From positions 68,789-132,788 of the forward strand of contig NZ_JXTE01000023.1 in NCBI RefSeq assembly GCF_000972385.1: 64,000 bases of DNA. The letters run 5' to 3'. The translations under genes and the position numbers were made by a program. The DNA is from Streptomyces sp. WM6386. Lineage in GTDB: Bacteria > Actinomycetota > Actinomycetes > Streptomycetales > Streptomycetaceae. Shown in pieces: positions 34,122 through 42,792 of this stretch. The notes under the pieces are model-generated. The model was not told the origin of the DNA, searched no databases, and saw nothing but the letters and a program-made list of their open reading frames with translations. Numbering within the stretch: position 1 is the stretch's first letter; each line of letters opens with the position of its first letter.

Positions 34122-35417
34122 GTGGCGGACGCGACGGAGCTGTGGGACGCGGGGGAACGGCTCGACGAGGAGGGACTGAGGGCGCTCCAGCTGGAGCGGC
34201 TGCGGAAGTCCCTGCGACACGCCTACGACCATGTGCCGTTCTACCGGGAGTCCTTCGACAAGGCGGGGGTCGGTCCGGACGACTGCCGGTCCCTCGGCGA
34301 TCTCGCCCGCTTCCCCTTCACCACCAAGGCGGACCTGCGCGAGAACTATCCGTACGGGATGTTCGCCGTGCCGCAGGACCGCATCCGCCGTATCCACGCG
34401 TCGAGCGGCACCACCGGACGCCCCACGGTCGTCGGCTACACGGACGGCGACCTCTCCCTGTGGTCCGACATGGTGGCCCGCTCTCTCCGGGCGGCGGGCG
34501 GCCGGCCGGGCGACATCGTCCATGTCGCCTACGGCTACGGCCTGTTCACCGGCGGCCTCGGCGCCCACTACGGCGCCGAACGGCTCGGCTGTACGGTCAT
34601 CCCCGCGTCCGGCGGCATGACGGCCCGTCAAGTCCAGCTGATCCAGGACCTGAAGCCCGGCATCATCATGGTGACCCCGTCGTACATGCTGACGATCCTG
34701 GACGAGTTCGAGCGCCAGGGCATCGACCCGCGCGGCACCTCGCTCCGTGTCGGCGTCTTCGGTGCCGAGCCCTGGACGGAGCAGATGCGCCGGGAGATCG
34801 AGGAGCGGTTCGCGATCGACGCGGTCGACATATACGGGCTGTCCGAGGTGATCGGTCCGGGTGTGGCGCAGGAGTGCGTGGAGACCAAGGACGGGCTGCA
34901 CATCTGGGAGGACCACTTCTTCCCGGAGGTCGTCGACCCGTTCACCGGCGAGGTGCTGCCGGACGGCGAGAAGGGCGAGCTGGTCTTCACCTCGCTCACC
35001 AAGGAGGCGATGCCCGTCATCCGGTACCGGACCCGGGACCTGACGCGGCTGCTGCCGGGCACGGCACGCGTGTTCCGCCGCATGGAGAAGGTCACCGGCC
35101 GCAGCGACGACATGGTGATCCTGCGCGGTGTGAACCTCTTCCCCACCCAGATCGAGGAGATCGTCCTGCGGACGCCCGGTGTGGCGCCGCACTTCCAGCT
35201 CCGCCTCACCCGCGAAGGCCGCCTCGACGCCCTCACCGTACGTGCCGAGGCCCGCCCCGGCGCCACCCCCGAGGCGAGGGAAGCGGCCGCGTCGGCGATC
35301 ACCGCCGCCGTCAAGGACGGCATCGGCGTCTCCGTCACCGTCGAGATCGTCGAACCCGAGTCGCTGGAACGGTCGGTGGGCAAGATCCGACGGATCGTGG
35401 ACCTGCGCCCCCGCTGA
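34122..35417 (+). CDS. paaK: Phenylacetate-CoA ligase
   Basis: This 431-residue ligase has the PaaK order of motifs: FPFTTKADLRENYPYG, the P-loop HASSGTTGRPTVVGYT, IYGLSEVIGPGVAQEC, and the C-terminal RSDDMVILRGVNLFPTQIE with VGKIRRIVDLRPR. PaaK activates phenylacetate with ATP and CoA. I start at the GTG at 34122, which has AAGGAG 8 nt upstream, instead of a GTG 24 nt earlier. The rest of a phenylacetate operon is absent from the window; the operator palindrome at 34069 could put it under a PaaR-type repressor encoded elsewhere. Confidence 0.93.
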   Translation: MADATELWDAGERLDEEGLRALQLERLRKSLRHAYDHVPFYRESFDKAGVGPDDCRSLGDLARFPFTTKADLRENYPYGMFAVPQDRIRRIHASSGTTGRPTVVGYTDGDLSLWSDMVARSLRAAGGRPGDIVHVAYGYGLFTGGLGAHYGAERLGCTVIPASGGMTARQVQLIQDLKPGIIMVTPSYMLTILDEFERQGIDPRGTSLRVGVFGAEPWTEQMRREIEERFAIDAVDIYGLSEVIGPGVAQECVETKDGLHIWEDHFFPEVVDPFTGEVLPDGEKGELVFTSLTKEAMPVIRYRTRDLTRLLPGTARVFRRMEKVTGRSDDMVILRGVNLFPTQIEEIVLRTPGVAPHFQLRLTREGRLDALTVRAEARPGATPEAREAAASAITAAVKDGIGVSVTVEIVEPESLERSVGKIRRIVDLRPR

Positions 35418-35470
35418 GCGCTCCGCGGGAAGTGCCGCGATGTGCCGTCGGCCGTCCGCGGCCCCGTCGT

Positions 35471-35531
35471 GGCTGGTCGCGCCCCGCGGCGGAGCCGCAG
35501 ATCGATACGGCCCCGCGCCCCTTCAAGGCGC
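35471..35531 (+). repeat. Dispersed hairpin element, copy B
   Basis: This copy begins GGCTGGTCGCG, has the inner GCGGC-GGA-GCCGC hairpin and ends in GCGCC-CCTTCAA-GGCGC. It lies in the 145-bp gap between convergent paaK and the acyl-CoA ligase gene, where it may serve as a bidirectional terminator. It is nearly identical to copies A (20196) and C (28509). Confidence 0.8.
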
Positions 35532-35562
35532 TGCCGAACCGTAGAGGACTTCACCCGGCCGC

Positions 35563-37056
35563 CTAGGCGAACCGGTCCCTGAGCTCCCGCTTGAGGATCT
35601 TCCCGCTCGCGTTCCGAGGCAGCTCGTCCACGAACAGCACCCGCTTCGGGGCCTTGAAGTGGGCGAGCTTCTCGCGTGCGTGCGCGATGAGTTCGGCCTC
35701 CTCCACCTCCTCGCGGGGGACGACGACTGCCGTCACGGCCTCGATCCAGCGCTCGTCCGGCAGGCCGATCACCGCCACCTCGGCGACGGCGTCGTGGGTG
35801 TAGAGCGCGTCCTCGACCTGGCGTGAGGCGACCAGTACGCCCCCGGAGTTGATGACGTCCTTCACGCGGTCGACGATCGTGAAGTAGCCGTGGGCGTCAC
35901 GGACCGCGAGGTCGCCGGAGTGGAACCAGCCGTCGCGGAAGGCGTCGGCGGTCTCCTCGGGCTTGTCCCAGTAGCCCTCGCACAGCTGGGGTGAGCGGTA
36001 GACGATCTCGCCCGGTGTGCCGTCGGGGACCTCCTTGCCGTCCTCGTCGACCACGCGGGCGTCGACGAAGAGGACCGGGCGGCCGCAGGAGTCCATCCGG
36101 CCCTTGTGCTCGTCGGGGGCCAGGACCGTGGCCAGCGGGCCGATCTCGCTCTGCCCGAAGCAGTTGTAGAAGGCGAGCTTCGGGAGCCGTTCGCGCAGTC
36201 GCTCCAGCACGGGCACCGGCATGATCGACGCGCCGTAGTACGCCTTGCGCAGTCCGTCGAGATTGCGGGTGGTGAAGTCGGGGCGGTTCGACAGGCCGAT
36301 CCACACCGTCGGCGGCGCGAAGAGGCTGTCCGCGCGGCCCGCCTCGATCAGGTCGAGGATCCGGTCGCCGTCGGGCGCGTCGAGGATGATGTTGGTCGCC
36401 CCGGCCGCCAGATACGGCAGCAGGAACACATGCATCTGCGCCGAGTGGTAGAGCGGGAGGGCGTGCACGGGGCGGTCGCCCGCGCTCAGGTCCAGTGCCG
36501 TGATGGCGCTCAGATACTCGTGCACCAGGGCGCGGTGCGTCATCATCGCGCCCTTCGGGAGCGCCGTGGTGCCCGAGGTGTAGAGCAGCTGGACCAGGTC
36601 CTCGCTGCGCGGTTCGGGCCCGTCGTACACGGGCGCCGACTCCAGCCGGGCCGGCAGCGCGTCGTCCGTGTCACGCAAGGACAAGGTGCGTACGGACTCC
36701 GGGAGGCGGTCTGCCAGCTCCGGGTCCGCGAGGACGAGTGAGCTGCCCGACTGGCCGACGATGTACGCCAGGTCCTCGCCGGTCAGGTTCTGGTTCACCG
36801 GGACGTGCACCAGGCCCGCGCGGGCGCAGGCGAGGAAGGCGATGAGGTAGGCGTCGGAGTTGCGGCCGTAGGCGCCGACCCGGTCGCCCGGCGTCAGGCC
36901 TTCGGCGAGCAGGACGCTCGCCGCGCGCGAGACGGCCTCGTCGAGTTCCCCGTACGTCCATGAGCGATCGCCGTACTCCACCGCGACCCGTGCCGGGGTG
37001 CGCCGGGCGCTGCGCCGCAGCAACCCGTCAACCGTGCTGCCGTGTCCAGGCGTCAT
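35563..37056 (-). CDS. Fatty acyl-CoA synthetase (AMP-binding)
   Basis: This 497-residue ligase has the P-loop YTSGTTALPKGAMMTH, the GQSEIGPLA adenylate motif, FHSGDLAVRDAHGYF, the hinge VDRVKDVINSGG and the C-terminal catalytic Lys in NASGKILKRELRDRF. These are the full ANL-superfamily motifs. The preferred acyl substrate cannot be read, though medium or long fatty acids are common for this group. I start at the second ATG (37056), preceded by GAGG at 10 nt. It is divergent from the acylase gene and is not clearly part of the sterol-type operons. Confidence 0.9.
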   Translation of the reverse strand: MTPGHGSTVDGLLRRSARRTPARVAVEYGDRSWTYGELDEAVSRAASVLLAEGLTPGDRVGAYGRNSDAYLIAFLACARAGLVHVPVNQNLTGEDLAYIVGQSGSSLVLADPELADRLPESVRTLSLRDTDDALPARLESAPVYDGPEPRSEDLVQLLYTSGTTALPKGAMMTHRALVHEYLSAITALDLSAGDRPVHALPLYHSAQMHVFLLPYLAAGATNIILDAPDGDRILDLIEAGRADSLFAPPTVWIGLSNRPDFTTRNLDGLRKAYYGASIMPVPVLERLRERLPKLAFYNCFGQSEIGPLATVLAPDEHKGRMDSCGRPVLFVDARVVDEDGKEVPDGTPGEIVYRSPQLCEGYWDKPEETADAFRDGWFHSGDLAVRDAHGYFTIVDRVKDVINSGGVLVASRQVEDALYTHDAVAEVAVIGLPDERWIEAVTAVVVPREEVEEAELIAHAREKLAHFKAPKRVLFVDELPRNASGKILKRELRDRFA

Positions 37057-37163
37057 GACACATGATCCTCGGTCCCTCACACCGGGAGGTCAAGCACGGG
37101 TCCAGGACACATACCCGTTGGTACCCTCAACCGCTCCTTCCCTCAATGACGTTGGGAGGCACG

Positions 37164-39557
37164 ATGCGCACCCGCCTCAGACGCATACTCGTCGCGGCAG
37201 TCGCCCTGCTCACCGCCACGTCCGCGCTGCCGGCAGCCGCGGCCGAAGGCCAGAACCGTCAGCAGCACCCCTCGCACGGCGGCCTGTCCGCCACGATCCG
37301 CTACACCGAGTACGGCATCCCGCACATCCTGGCGAAGAACTACACGGACCTCGGCTTCGGAACCGGCTGGGCCCAGGCCGCCGACCAGGTGTGCACGCTC
37401 GCCGACGGCTTCGCGACCGTGCGCGGGGAACGCTCCCGGTACTTCGGGCCCGACGCCGCGCCCGACTTCTCGCTCTCCTCGGCCGCCAGGAACCTCTCCA
37501 GCGACCTCTACTTCCAGGGCGTGCGGGAGGCGCGCACGGTCGAGAAACTGCTCGCCGAACCGGCGCCGCGGGGACCCAGCCGACAGGCGAAGGACCTGAT
37601 GCGGGGCTTCGCGGCCGGCTACAACGCCTGGCTCGAGCAGAACCGCGTCACCGACCCCGCCTGCAAGGGCGCCGCCTGGGTCCGCCCGGTGACGGCCCTC
37701 GACGTGGCCGCGCGCGGCTTCGCGCTCGCCGTCCTCGGCGGACAGGGACGCGGCGTGGACGGCATCACCGCCGCCCAGCCGCCCACGACGACCTCCACGG
37801 CGGCGCCCGACGCCCAGGACACCGCCCGTGCGGCCCGGGAACTACTGGCCGCCGACACCGCCGACATGGGCTCCAACGCCGTCGCCTTCAGCGGCACGAC
37901 CACCGCCGACGGCCGCGGGCTGCTGCTCGGCAACCCCCACTACCCCTGGCAGGGCGGCCGTCGCTTCTGGCAGTCGCAGCAGACGATCCCCGGTGAACTC
38001 AACGTCTCCGGCGGCTCCTTGCTCGGCTCCGCGACGGTCTCCATCGGCCACAACGCGAAGGTGGCCTGGAGCCACACCGTCGCGACCGGCGTCCCCCTCA
38101 ACCTCCATCAACTGACGCTGGATCCGGCCGACCCGACGGCCTACCTCGTGGACGGCAGGCCGGAGAAGATGACCGAGCGCACGGTGAGCGTCCGGGTGAA
38201 GGACGGCGCCCCGGTGACACGGACGCAGTGGTGGACCCGGTACGGCCCTGTGGTCACCTCGTTCGGCGCCTCGCTGCCCCTGCCCTGGTCCAGCACCACG
38301 GCGTACGCCCTCAACGATCCCAACTCCGCCAACCTGCGCGCCTCCGACACCGCCCTCGGCTTCAGCAGGGCCCGCTCCACGGCGGAGGTCCTCGGCTCGC
38401 TCAAGCGCACACAGGGCCTGCCGTGGGTGAACACGGTCGCCGCCGACTCGGGCGGCCACACGCTGTTCACCCAGTCCCAGGTTGTCCCCCGCATCACCGA
38501 CGAGCTGGCCCAGCGCTGCTCCACGCCCCTGGGCAAGGTCACCTATCCCTCCGCCGGGCTGGCGATCCTCGACGGCTCGCGTGGCGACTGCGCGCTCGGC
38601 TCCGATCCCGACGCCGTGCAGCCGGGCGTCTTCGGTCCGGCGAGGATGCCGACCCTCACGGACGCCGCGTACGCGGAGAACTCCAACGACAGCGCCTGGC
38701 TGGCCAACGCCGACCGGCCGCTGACCGGGTACGAGCGGGTCTTCGGCACCATCGGCACACAGCGGTCGCTGCGGACCCGGGGTGCGATCGAGGACGTGTC
38801 GGCGATGGCACAGCGCGGTCGGCTGACCGTGCGGGATCTGCAGGCGCAGCAGTTCGCCAACCGGGTGCCCGCGGGCGGCCTGGCCGCGGCCGACGCGGCG
38901 AAGGCGTGCGCGGTGCTGCCGGGAGGTACGGCAACGGGCAGTGACGGCAAGGCCGTTGATGTCAGCGAGGCCTGTGGGGTGCTCGCCGCATGGGACCGTA
39001 CGGTGAACACCGACAGCCGGGGCGCGCTGCTCTTCGACCGGCTGTGGCGCAAGATCCCGGCGGCCCAGCTCTGGAGGGTGCCGTTCTCGGCCGCCGACCC
39101 GGTGCACACACCGCACACCCTCGACACGGCGGCGCCCGCCTTCGCCACGGCCCTCGCGGACGCGGTCACCGAGTTGCGGGCGGCGGGCATCGCACTGAAC
39201 TCCCCGCTCGGACAGCACCAGTTCGTCGTACGCAACAATCAGCGCATCGCGGTCTCGGGCGGCACCGAGTCGCTGGGCATCTGGAACAAGGTCGAGCCGG
39301 TGTGGGACCCGGCCCACGGGGGCTACACAGAGGTGACCACCGGCTCCAGCTACATCCAGGCCGTCGGCTGGGACGGCAGCCACTGCCCGGTGGCCCGCAC
39401 CCTCCTGTCGTACTCCCAGTCCTCGAACCCGAACTCGTCGCACTACAGCGATCAGACCCGGCTGTACTCCCAGGAGAAGTGGGTGACGTCCCGATTCTGC
39501 GAGAGGGACATCCTGACGTCGCCCGGGCTCAGGATCGTCCATGTGCGGGAGCGCTGA
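37164..39557 (+). CDS. Secreted penicillin acylase family Ntn-hydrolase
   Basis: This 797-residue preproprotein has a signal peptide (RTRLRRILVAAVALLTA, cleavage after AAAA). The alpha chain contains YGIPHILAKNYTDLGFGTGWAQA. Autocatalytic cleavage is expected before Ser237 in MGSNAVAFSG, giving a beta chain that starts SNAVAFSG and contains GNPHYPW, and later SYIQAVGWDG near the C-terminus. Family members hydrolyse amide-linked acyl groups: beta-lactam side chains, aculeacin A or acyl-homoserine lactones. The substrate is unknown. GGGAGG is 4-5 nt before the ATG. It ends 3 bp from the convergent proline-rich protein gene. Confidence 0.92.
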   Translation: MRTRLRRILVAAVALLTATSALPAAAAEGQNRQQHPSHGGLSATIRYTEYGIPHILAKNYTDLGFGTGWAQAADQVCTLADGFATVRGERSRYFGPDAAPDFSLSSAARNLSSDLYFQGVREARTVEKLLAEPAPRGPSRQAKDLMRGFAAGYNAWLEQNRVTDPACKGAAWVRPVTALDVAARGFALAVLGGQGRGVDGITAAQPPTTTSTAAPDAQDTARAARELLAADTADMGSNAVAFSGTTTADGRGLLLGNPHYPWQGGRRFWQSQQTIPGELNVSGGSLLGSATVSIGHNAKVAWSHTVATGVPLNLHQLTLDPADPTAYLVDGRPEKMTERTVSVRVKDGAPVTRTQWWTRYGPVVTSFGASLPLPWSSTTAYALNDPNSANLRASDTALGFSRARSTAEVLGSLKRTQGLPWVNTVAADSGGHTLFTQSQVVPRITDELAQRCSTPLGKVTYPSAGLAILDGSRGDCALGSDPDAVQPGVFGPARMPTLTDAAYAENSNDSAWLANADRPLTGYERVFGTIGTQRSLRTRGAIEDVSAMAQRGRLTVRDLQAQQFANRVPAGGLAAADAAKACAVLPGGTATGSDGKAVDVSEACGVLAAWDRTVNTDSRGALLFDRLWRKIPAAQLWRVPFSAADPVHTPHTLDTAAPAFATALADAVTELRAAGIALNSPLGQHQFVVRNNQRIAVSGGTESLGIWNKVEPVWDPAHGGYTEVTTGSSYIQAVGWDGSHCPVARTLLSYSQSSNPNSSHYSDQTRLYSQEKWVTSRFCERDILTSPGLRIVHVRER

Positions 39558-39560
39558 GTC

Positions 39561-40511
39561 TCACGTCGGCTCGTCACAGAAGGTGTCCGGCGGGCAGAAC
39601 CAGTTGGACGCCGTGCCGAGAAGCTCCAGTTCGTCGGCGCCACCGTCGGCGTCGGGGCCGTAGGAAATCAGCGCGTAGACCTCGTCGTCCTGGGCCACGA
39701 AGCGCAGGTCGTAGACGTGCCATGGGCCGAGGTCGGGTTCGTCTCCCAAGGAGTCCGCGAGGTACTCCAGCAGGGCGGCGGACCCGGTCCCGTCCCGGCT
39801 CTCGAGCGAGAGCTGGACGAAGCCGTCGGGTTTGGAGTACTCCGGGGACAGGAGCACCTCGAACGACTCGTCGGGCGAGGACTCCTCCACCTGGAACACC
39901 TGGAGTCTGCGGTCCCCGTCGGGGCTGCGGTAGTCGACCACGTCCATGCCGTACTGCGAGGGCGAAGCGGTGCGCAGCCACTCTTCGGGCACGGCGATCC
40001 GGAAGCCCTCCGGGTCGTCGTACGCCACATAGCCGGCGGGAAGTCCCTCGGCGGTCGGGAACTCCGTGTCGAACGTGGTCGCCGGATCGGGCGTGGACGG
40101 CTCGGGGGCGGACGTCGGCGGCGTGGGCTCGGGGCTCGCGGTCGTGCTGGTCGCGATCACCGGGCCGTCGCCGTCGTCGTCCGTCAGGGTCACCGCGAGG
40201 CTCACGCCGGTTCCGACGACGGCGACCGCGATCAGCACGGCCGCCCACACGGTCCGGCGGCCGGTCCTCTGAGGGGGCCGGGCGAAGGGGTGTGGCTCCG
40301 CCTCGGGCGGCTGCTGTCCCAGGATCACGGTCGGTCCCGGGGGCGGTGTGGGGTCCGGCCAGGGCGGAACCGGTCCCGCGTCCGGCTGGGGCGGGAGCGG
40401 TGTCTCGTCCGGTCTGCGCGGCGGGGGTGGGGTCACGGGGGCCGGGCCCGCGGGCCCCTGCTCCCAGCGTTGGGTCTCCTCGTTCCAGTGGCGTTGGCGC
40501 CCGTCGGTCAT
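39561..40511 (-). CDS. Proline-rich single-pass membrane protein of unknown function
   Basis: This 316-residue protein starts RHWNEETQRWEQG and has a proline-rich cytoplasmic stretch (about residues 20-90), one membrane helix (TVWAAVLIAVAVVGTGVSLAV, about 88-108 [21 hydrophobic residues in all, minus edges]), a Thr/Pro/Ser linker, and an extracellular domain (EGFRIAVPEEWL, VVDYRSPDGDRRLQVF). The layout is like Streptomyces membrane-anchored proteins with an extracellular lipoprotein-like domain, often beside kinases or sensors. AGGGAAG directly precedes the ATG. It is the last of three genes in a probable operon (24-bp gap) with two proteins of unknown function. Confidence 0.8.
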   Translation of the reverse strand: MTDGRQRHWNEETQRWEQGPAGPAPVTPPPPRRPDETPLPPQPDAGPVPPWPDPTPPPGPTVILGQQPPEAEPHPFARPPQRTGRRTVWAAVLIAVAVVGTGVSLAVTLTDDDGDGPVIATSTTASPEPTPPTSAPEPSTPDPATTFDTEFPTAEGLPAGYVAYDDPEGFRIAVPEEWLRTASPSQYGMDVVDYRSPDGDRRLQVFQVEESSPDESFEVLLSPEYSKPDGFVQLSLESRDGTGSAALLEYLADSLGDEPDLGPWHVYDLRFVAQDDEVYALISYGPDADGGADELELLGTASNWFCPPDTFCDEPT

Positions 40512-40534
40512 CTTCCCTCTCCCCCGTTCATCAC

Positions 40535-40891
40535 TCACATCCCCAGCAGCCCGGCCACCGCTCCGGCCGACGTGAACAGGGCGAGCACCGCCTGGGCGTC
40601 CTCCAGCAGTCCGCGCAGCCGTTGCCGCCTGCCCTCGCCGGCGGCGCCGGTGCGGGTGATCTCGTCCTCGGTCTCGGCCAGTACGTCGTCCAGGCGCCGG
40701 ATCCGGTCGTCCTGCTGGACACGCAGGAGGTCGGCGCGCAGGCCGCGGACCGCGGCCAGCAGTTCCTCGTCGGCCTCGCCACCCCCCGGCGTCGTGGCCT
40801 GATGGCTCTCGGCGCGGGCGTGACTGCCCACGGCGAAGGTGCTGTGCGTGACGTCGCCGATCCTGACGTGCGGCTCGTTCGCCGAGGTCAT
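40535..40891 (-). CDS. Small coiled-coil protein with STFAVG motif
   Basis: This 118-residue soluble protein has an N-terminal strand-like motif VRIGDVTHSTFAVGSHARAE (about 9-28), a flexible linker, and a long charged coiled coil (ELLAAVRGLRADLLRVQQ through RRQRLRGLLEDAQ) with a short hydrophobic C-terminus (LFTSAGAVAGLLGM). The STFAVG-x-HARA motif is repeated at the C-terminus of the neighbouring membrane protein, so the two probably interact or share a binding partner. The ATG overlaps the stop of that gene (ATGA, 40888-40891). I do not recognise a characterised family. Confidence 0.78.
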   Translation of the reverse strand: MTSANEPHVRIGDVTHSTFAVGSHARAESHQATTPGGGEADEELLAAVRGLRADLLRVQQDDRIRRLDDVLAETEDEITRTGAAGEGRRQRLRGLLEDAQAVLALFTSAGAVAGLLGM

Positions 40892-42621
40892 GGCTGCCGG
40901 GTCCCTTCTGGCGGCACGGTGCCGCCGGTCTGAGCGGAGGAGGCGCGCGCATGCTTGCCGACCGCGAAGGTGCTGTGCGCGACGGAGTCGATGTGCACAC
41001 CGCCCTGACTGATGTTGATGACCTTCTGCACGAACTCGCCGGTCTGGTAGCCGTGTGCGGCCAGTGCCATGCGGACGCCGTGCGTGATGCGGTCCTGGAC
41101 ACTCCTGAGGTACCGGTCGACATCCATCCGCTGGAAGAGCGACCCCGACCGGGCCGCGCCCAACTCGCGCACGGACACGGCGGGTCCGTCGGGAAGCGCG
41201 TTGTTGTAGCCGCCGGTGAGCAACTCCCAGCCCCACGCGATCGCCTGACACACGGTGATGAAGGAGCGCACCGCGGAGGCGGGCACCTGGGCCGCGGCCC
41301 AGCCCACCTTGCCCAGCACGTTGTTGTTGCGGAACTGGTGGGCCGCGCGGTCGGCGTCCTTGAAGTCCTCGCGGATCGGCATCAGCACATGCGGCGCGAT
41401 CTCCAGCATGAGCATGCGGCCCTGTGTATGGGTGCGGACGAAGACCGTGACGACCAGTTCCTCCTCCCAGCCGCCGACGCGCACGCGCAGGAAGTGCCGC
41501 CGTTTCTCGGCGCCCTCCTCGATCGCGCGTGCCCGGTGCTCCTCGAAGGCCTGCGGGTGGTACGGCGCCTCCTCGCGCTGTTCGAGGCCCTCGACGGGCA
41601 GGAACACGCACTCGTCGATCTCCAGCCAGCGCAGCCGGTCGCGCACCGTGTGGCCGGCGTACTCCGAGGGGAGCCGCAGCCCTTCGAGGAGCGGGCGGAC
41701 GGTCTCCAGGACCGCCCGGTTGCTGAGCGGCTGCGGGGTGCCGGAGTCGTCGGGCCGCATCTCGACGGCGAGCACCCAGGTGTCGTAGGCGGCGCCGGCC
41801 CCGCAGAACGGGCGGGCCTCGTGGTACATGATCAGCGGCTGGTGCTGTTCGCGCCGGATGCGGTCCTTCACGTACTGGAACCGCTCGCCCTCGGCCCCTT
41901 CGGCGGGGTCGGACACGGCGTCCGGGAACCGTGAGGGGGACAGTTCCCCGCTCAGGGCGCGCGCGAACTGGCTGCGCTGTGCGCCGACGCACAGGGCTAC
42001 GGCCACGAACAGGAGCAGCCCGAGCCATGCCTGGAGCGGGCTGACGGTGCCGTCGCCGCCGGCCAGCGCCGACGCCAGCGGGAGCAGGGACTTGAGTGTG
42101 CCCTTCATGCCCGGCTCGTCGTCGTAGGGGTCGGCCAGGTCGTCGGTACCGGAGAACGCGGCGAGCAAGGTCGCGACGAGGAGGGCCGCGAAGACGAGAC
42201 GGCCCAGCCAGCGAAAGACCAGCGAGGCGAACCGCCGGGCGAACGCCGGGCGTTCCTCCTTGCCGCGGATACTCACCCCGACCGCGAGCAGCGCGCTGGG
42301 CATCAGATATCCGGCCAACTCCCGGTCGGTCAGCGGAAGTCCCACCACCCACAGGCCCACGATCCCCGAGGCCCAGGCCACTTCGACCCGCCGCGCCCGC
42401 AGGGCGTGCGCGACGACACGGGCCGCGTCGAAGCCCAGCGAGGGCGCCACGAGGCGCTGTTTGTTGAGATGCAGTTCCTCGATGACCCGGTCGCGGTAGA
42501 CGGTGTCGAGGTAGGTGCCCGCGCACAGCAGCCTGGTGGCCTCGCTGGCGTGGGGCAGGGTGGAAGGCCCGGGCGGTGCGGGCGCAGGCCTCCATGAAGG
42601 TTGATGCGGTACGGCGCTCAA
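40888..42621 (-). CDS. Large membrane protein of unknown function, STFAVG motif at C-terminus
   Basis: This protein of about 577 residues has an N-terminal soluble helical part (CAGTYLDTVYRDRVIEELHL), four likely membrane helices (about residues 80-115 as a pair, 137-158, 196-215), a soluble domain with FQYVKDRIRREQHQP and LRVRVGGWEEELVVTVFV, a possible amphipathic segment (FITVCQAIAWGWELL), and the C-terminal GGVHIDSVAHSTFAVGKHAR. That last motif recurs in the next, translationally coupled gene. The start is uncertain: TTG at 42621 has GGGGGA about 5 nt upstream, while a TTG at 42648 and a GTG at 42639 lack one. I cannot assign a function. Confidence 0.75.
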   Translation of the reverse strand: MSAVPHQPSWRPAPAPPGPSTLPHASEATRLLCAGTYLDTVYRDRVIEELHLNKQRLVAPSLGFDAARVVAHALRARRVEVAWASGIVGLWVVGLPLTDRELAGYLMPSALLAVGVSIRGKEERPAFARRFASLVFRWLGRLVFAALLVATLLAAFSGTDDLADPYDDEPGMKGTLKSLLPLASALAGGDGTVSPLQAWLGLLLFVAVALCVGAQRSQFARALSGELSPSRFPDAVSDPAEGAEGERFQYVKDRIRREQHQPLIMYHEARPFCGAGAAYDTWVLAVEMRPDDSGTPQPLSNRAVLETVRPLLEGLRLPSEYAGHTVRDRLRWLEIDECVFLPVEGLEQREEAPYHPQAFEEHRARAIEEGAEKRRHFLRVRVGGWEEELVVTVFVRTHTQGRMLMLEIAPHVLMPIREDFKDADRAAHQFRNNNVLGKVGWAAAQVPASAVRSFITVCQAIAWGWELLTGGYNNALPDGPAVSVRELGAARSGSLFQRMDVDRYLRSVQDRITHGVRMALAAHGYQTGEFVQKVINISQGGVHIDSVAHSTFAVGKHARASSAQTGGTVPPEGTRQP

Positions 42622-42792
42622 AACGATCCCCCGATGCACCGAAAGCAACCCAGATTCAAGCCATCTGAGAGTCCATCAGCCTAGGGAGGACCACGACACG
42701 CGTGGAGACAGAGCGCGTGAATACGCTCCGTAATGCCGCCGATGAGGGGACGGACACCCCTGCTTCCGGCGTAGACGTCCTGCTACCGGGGT

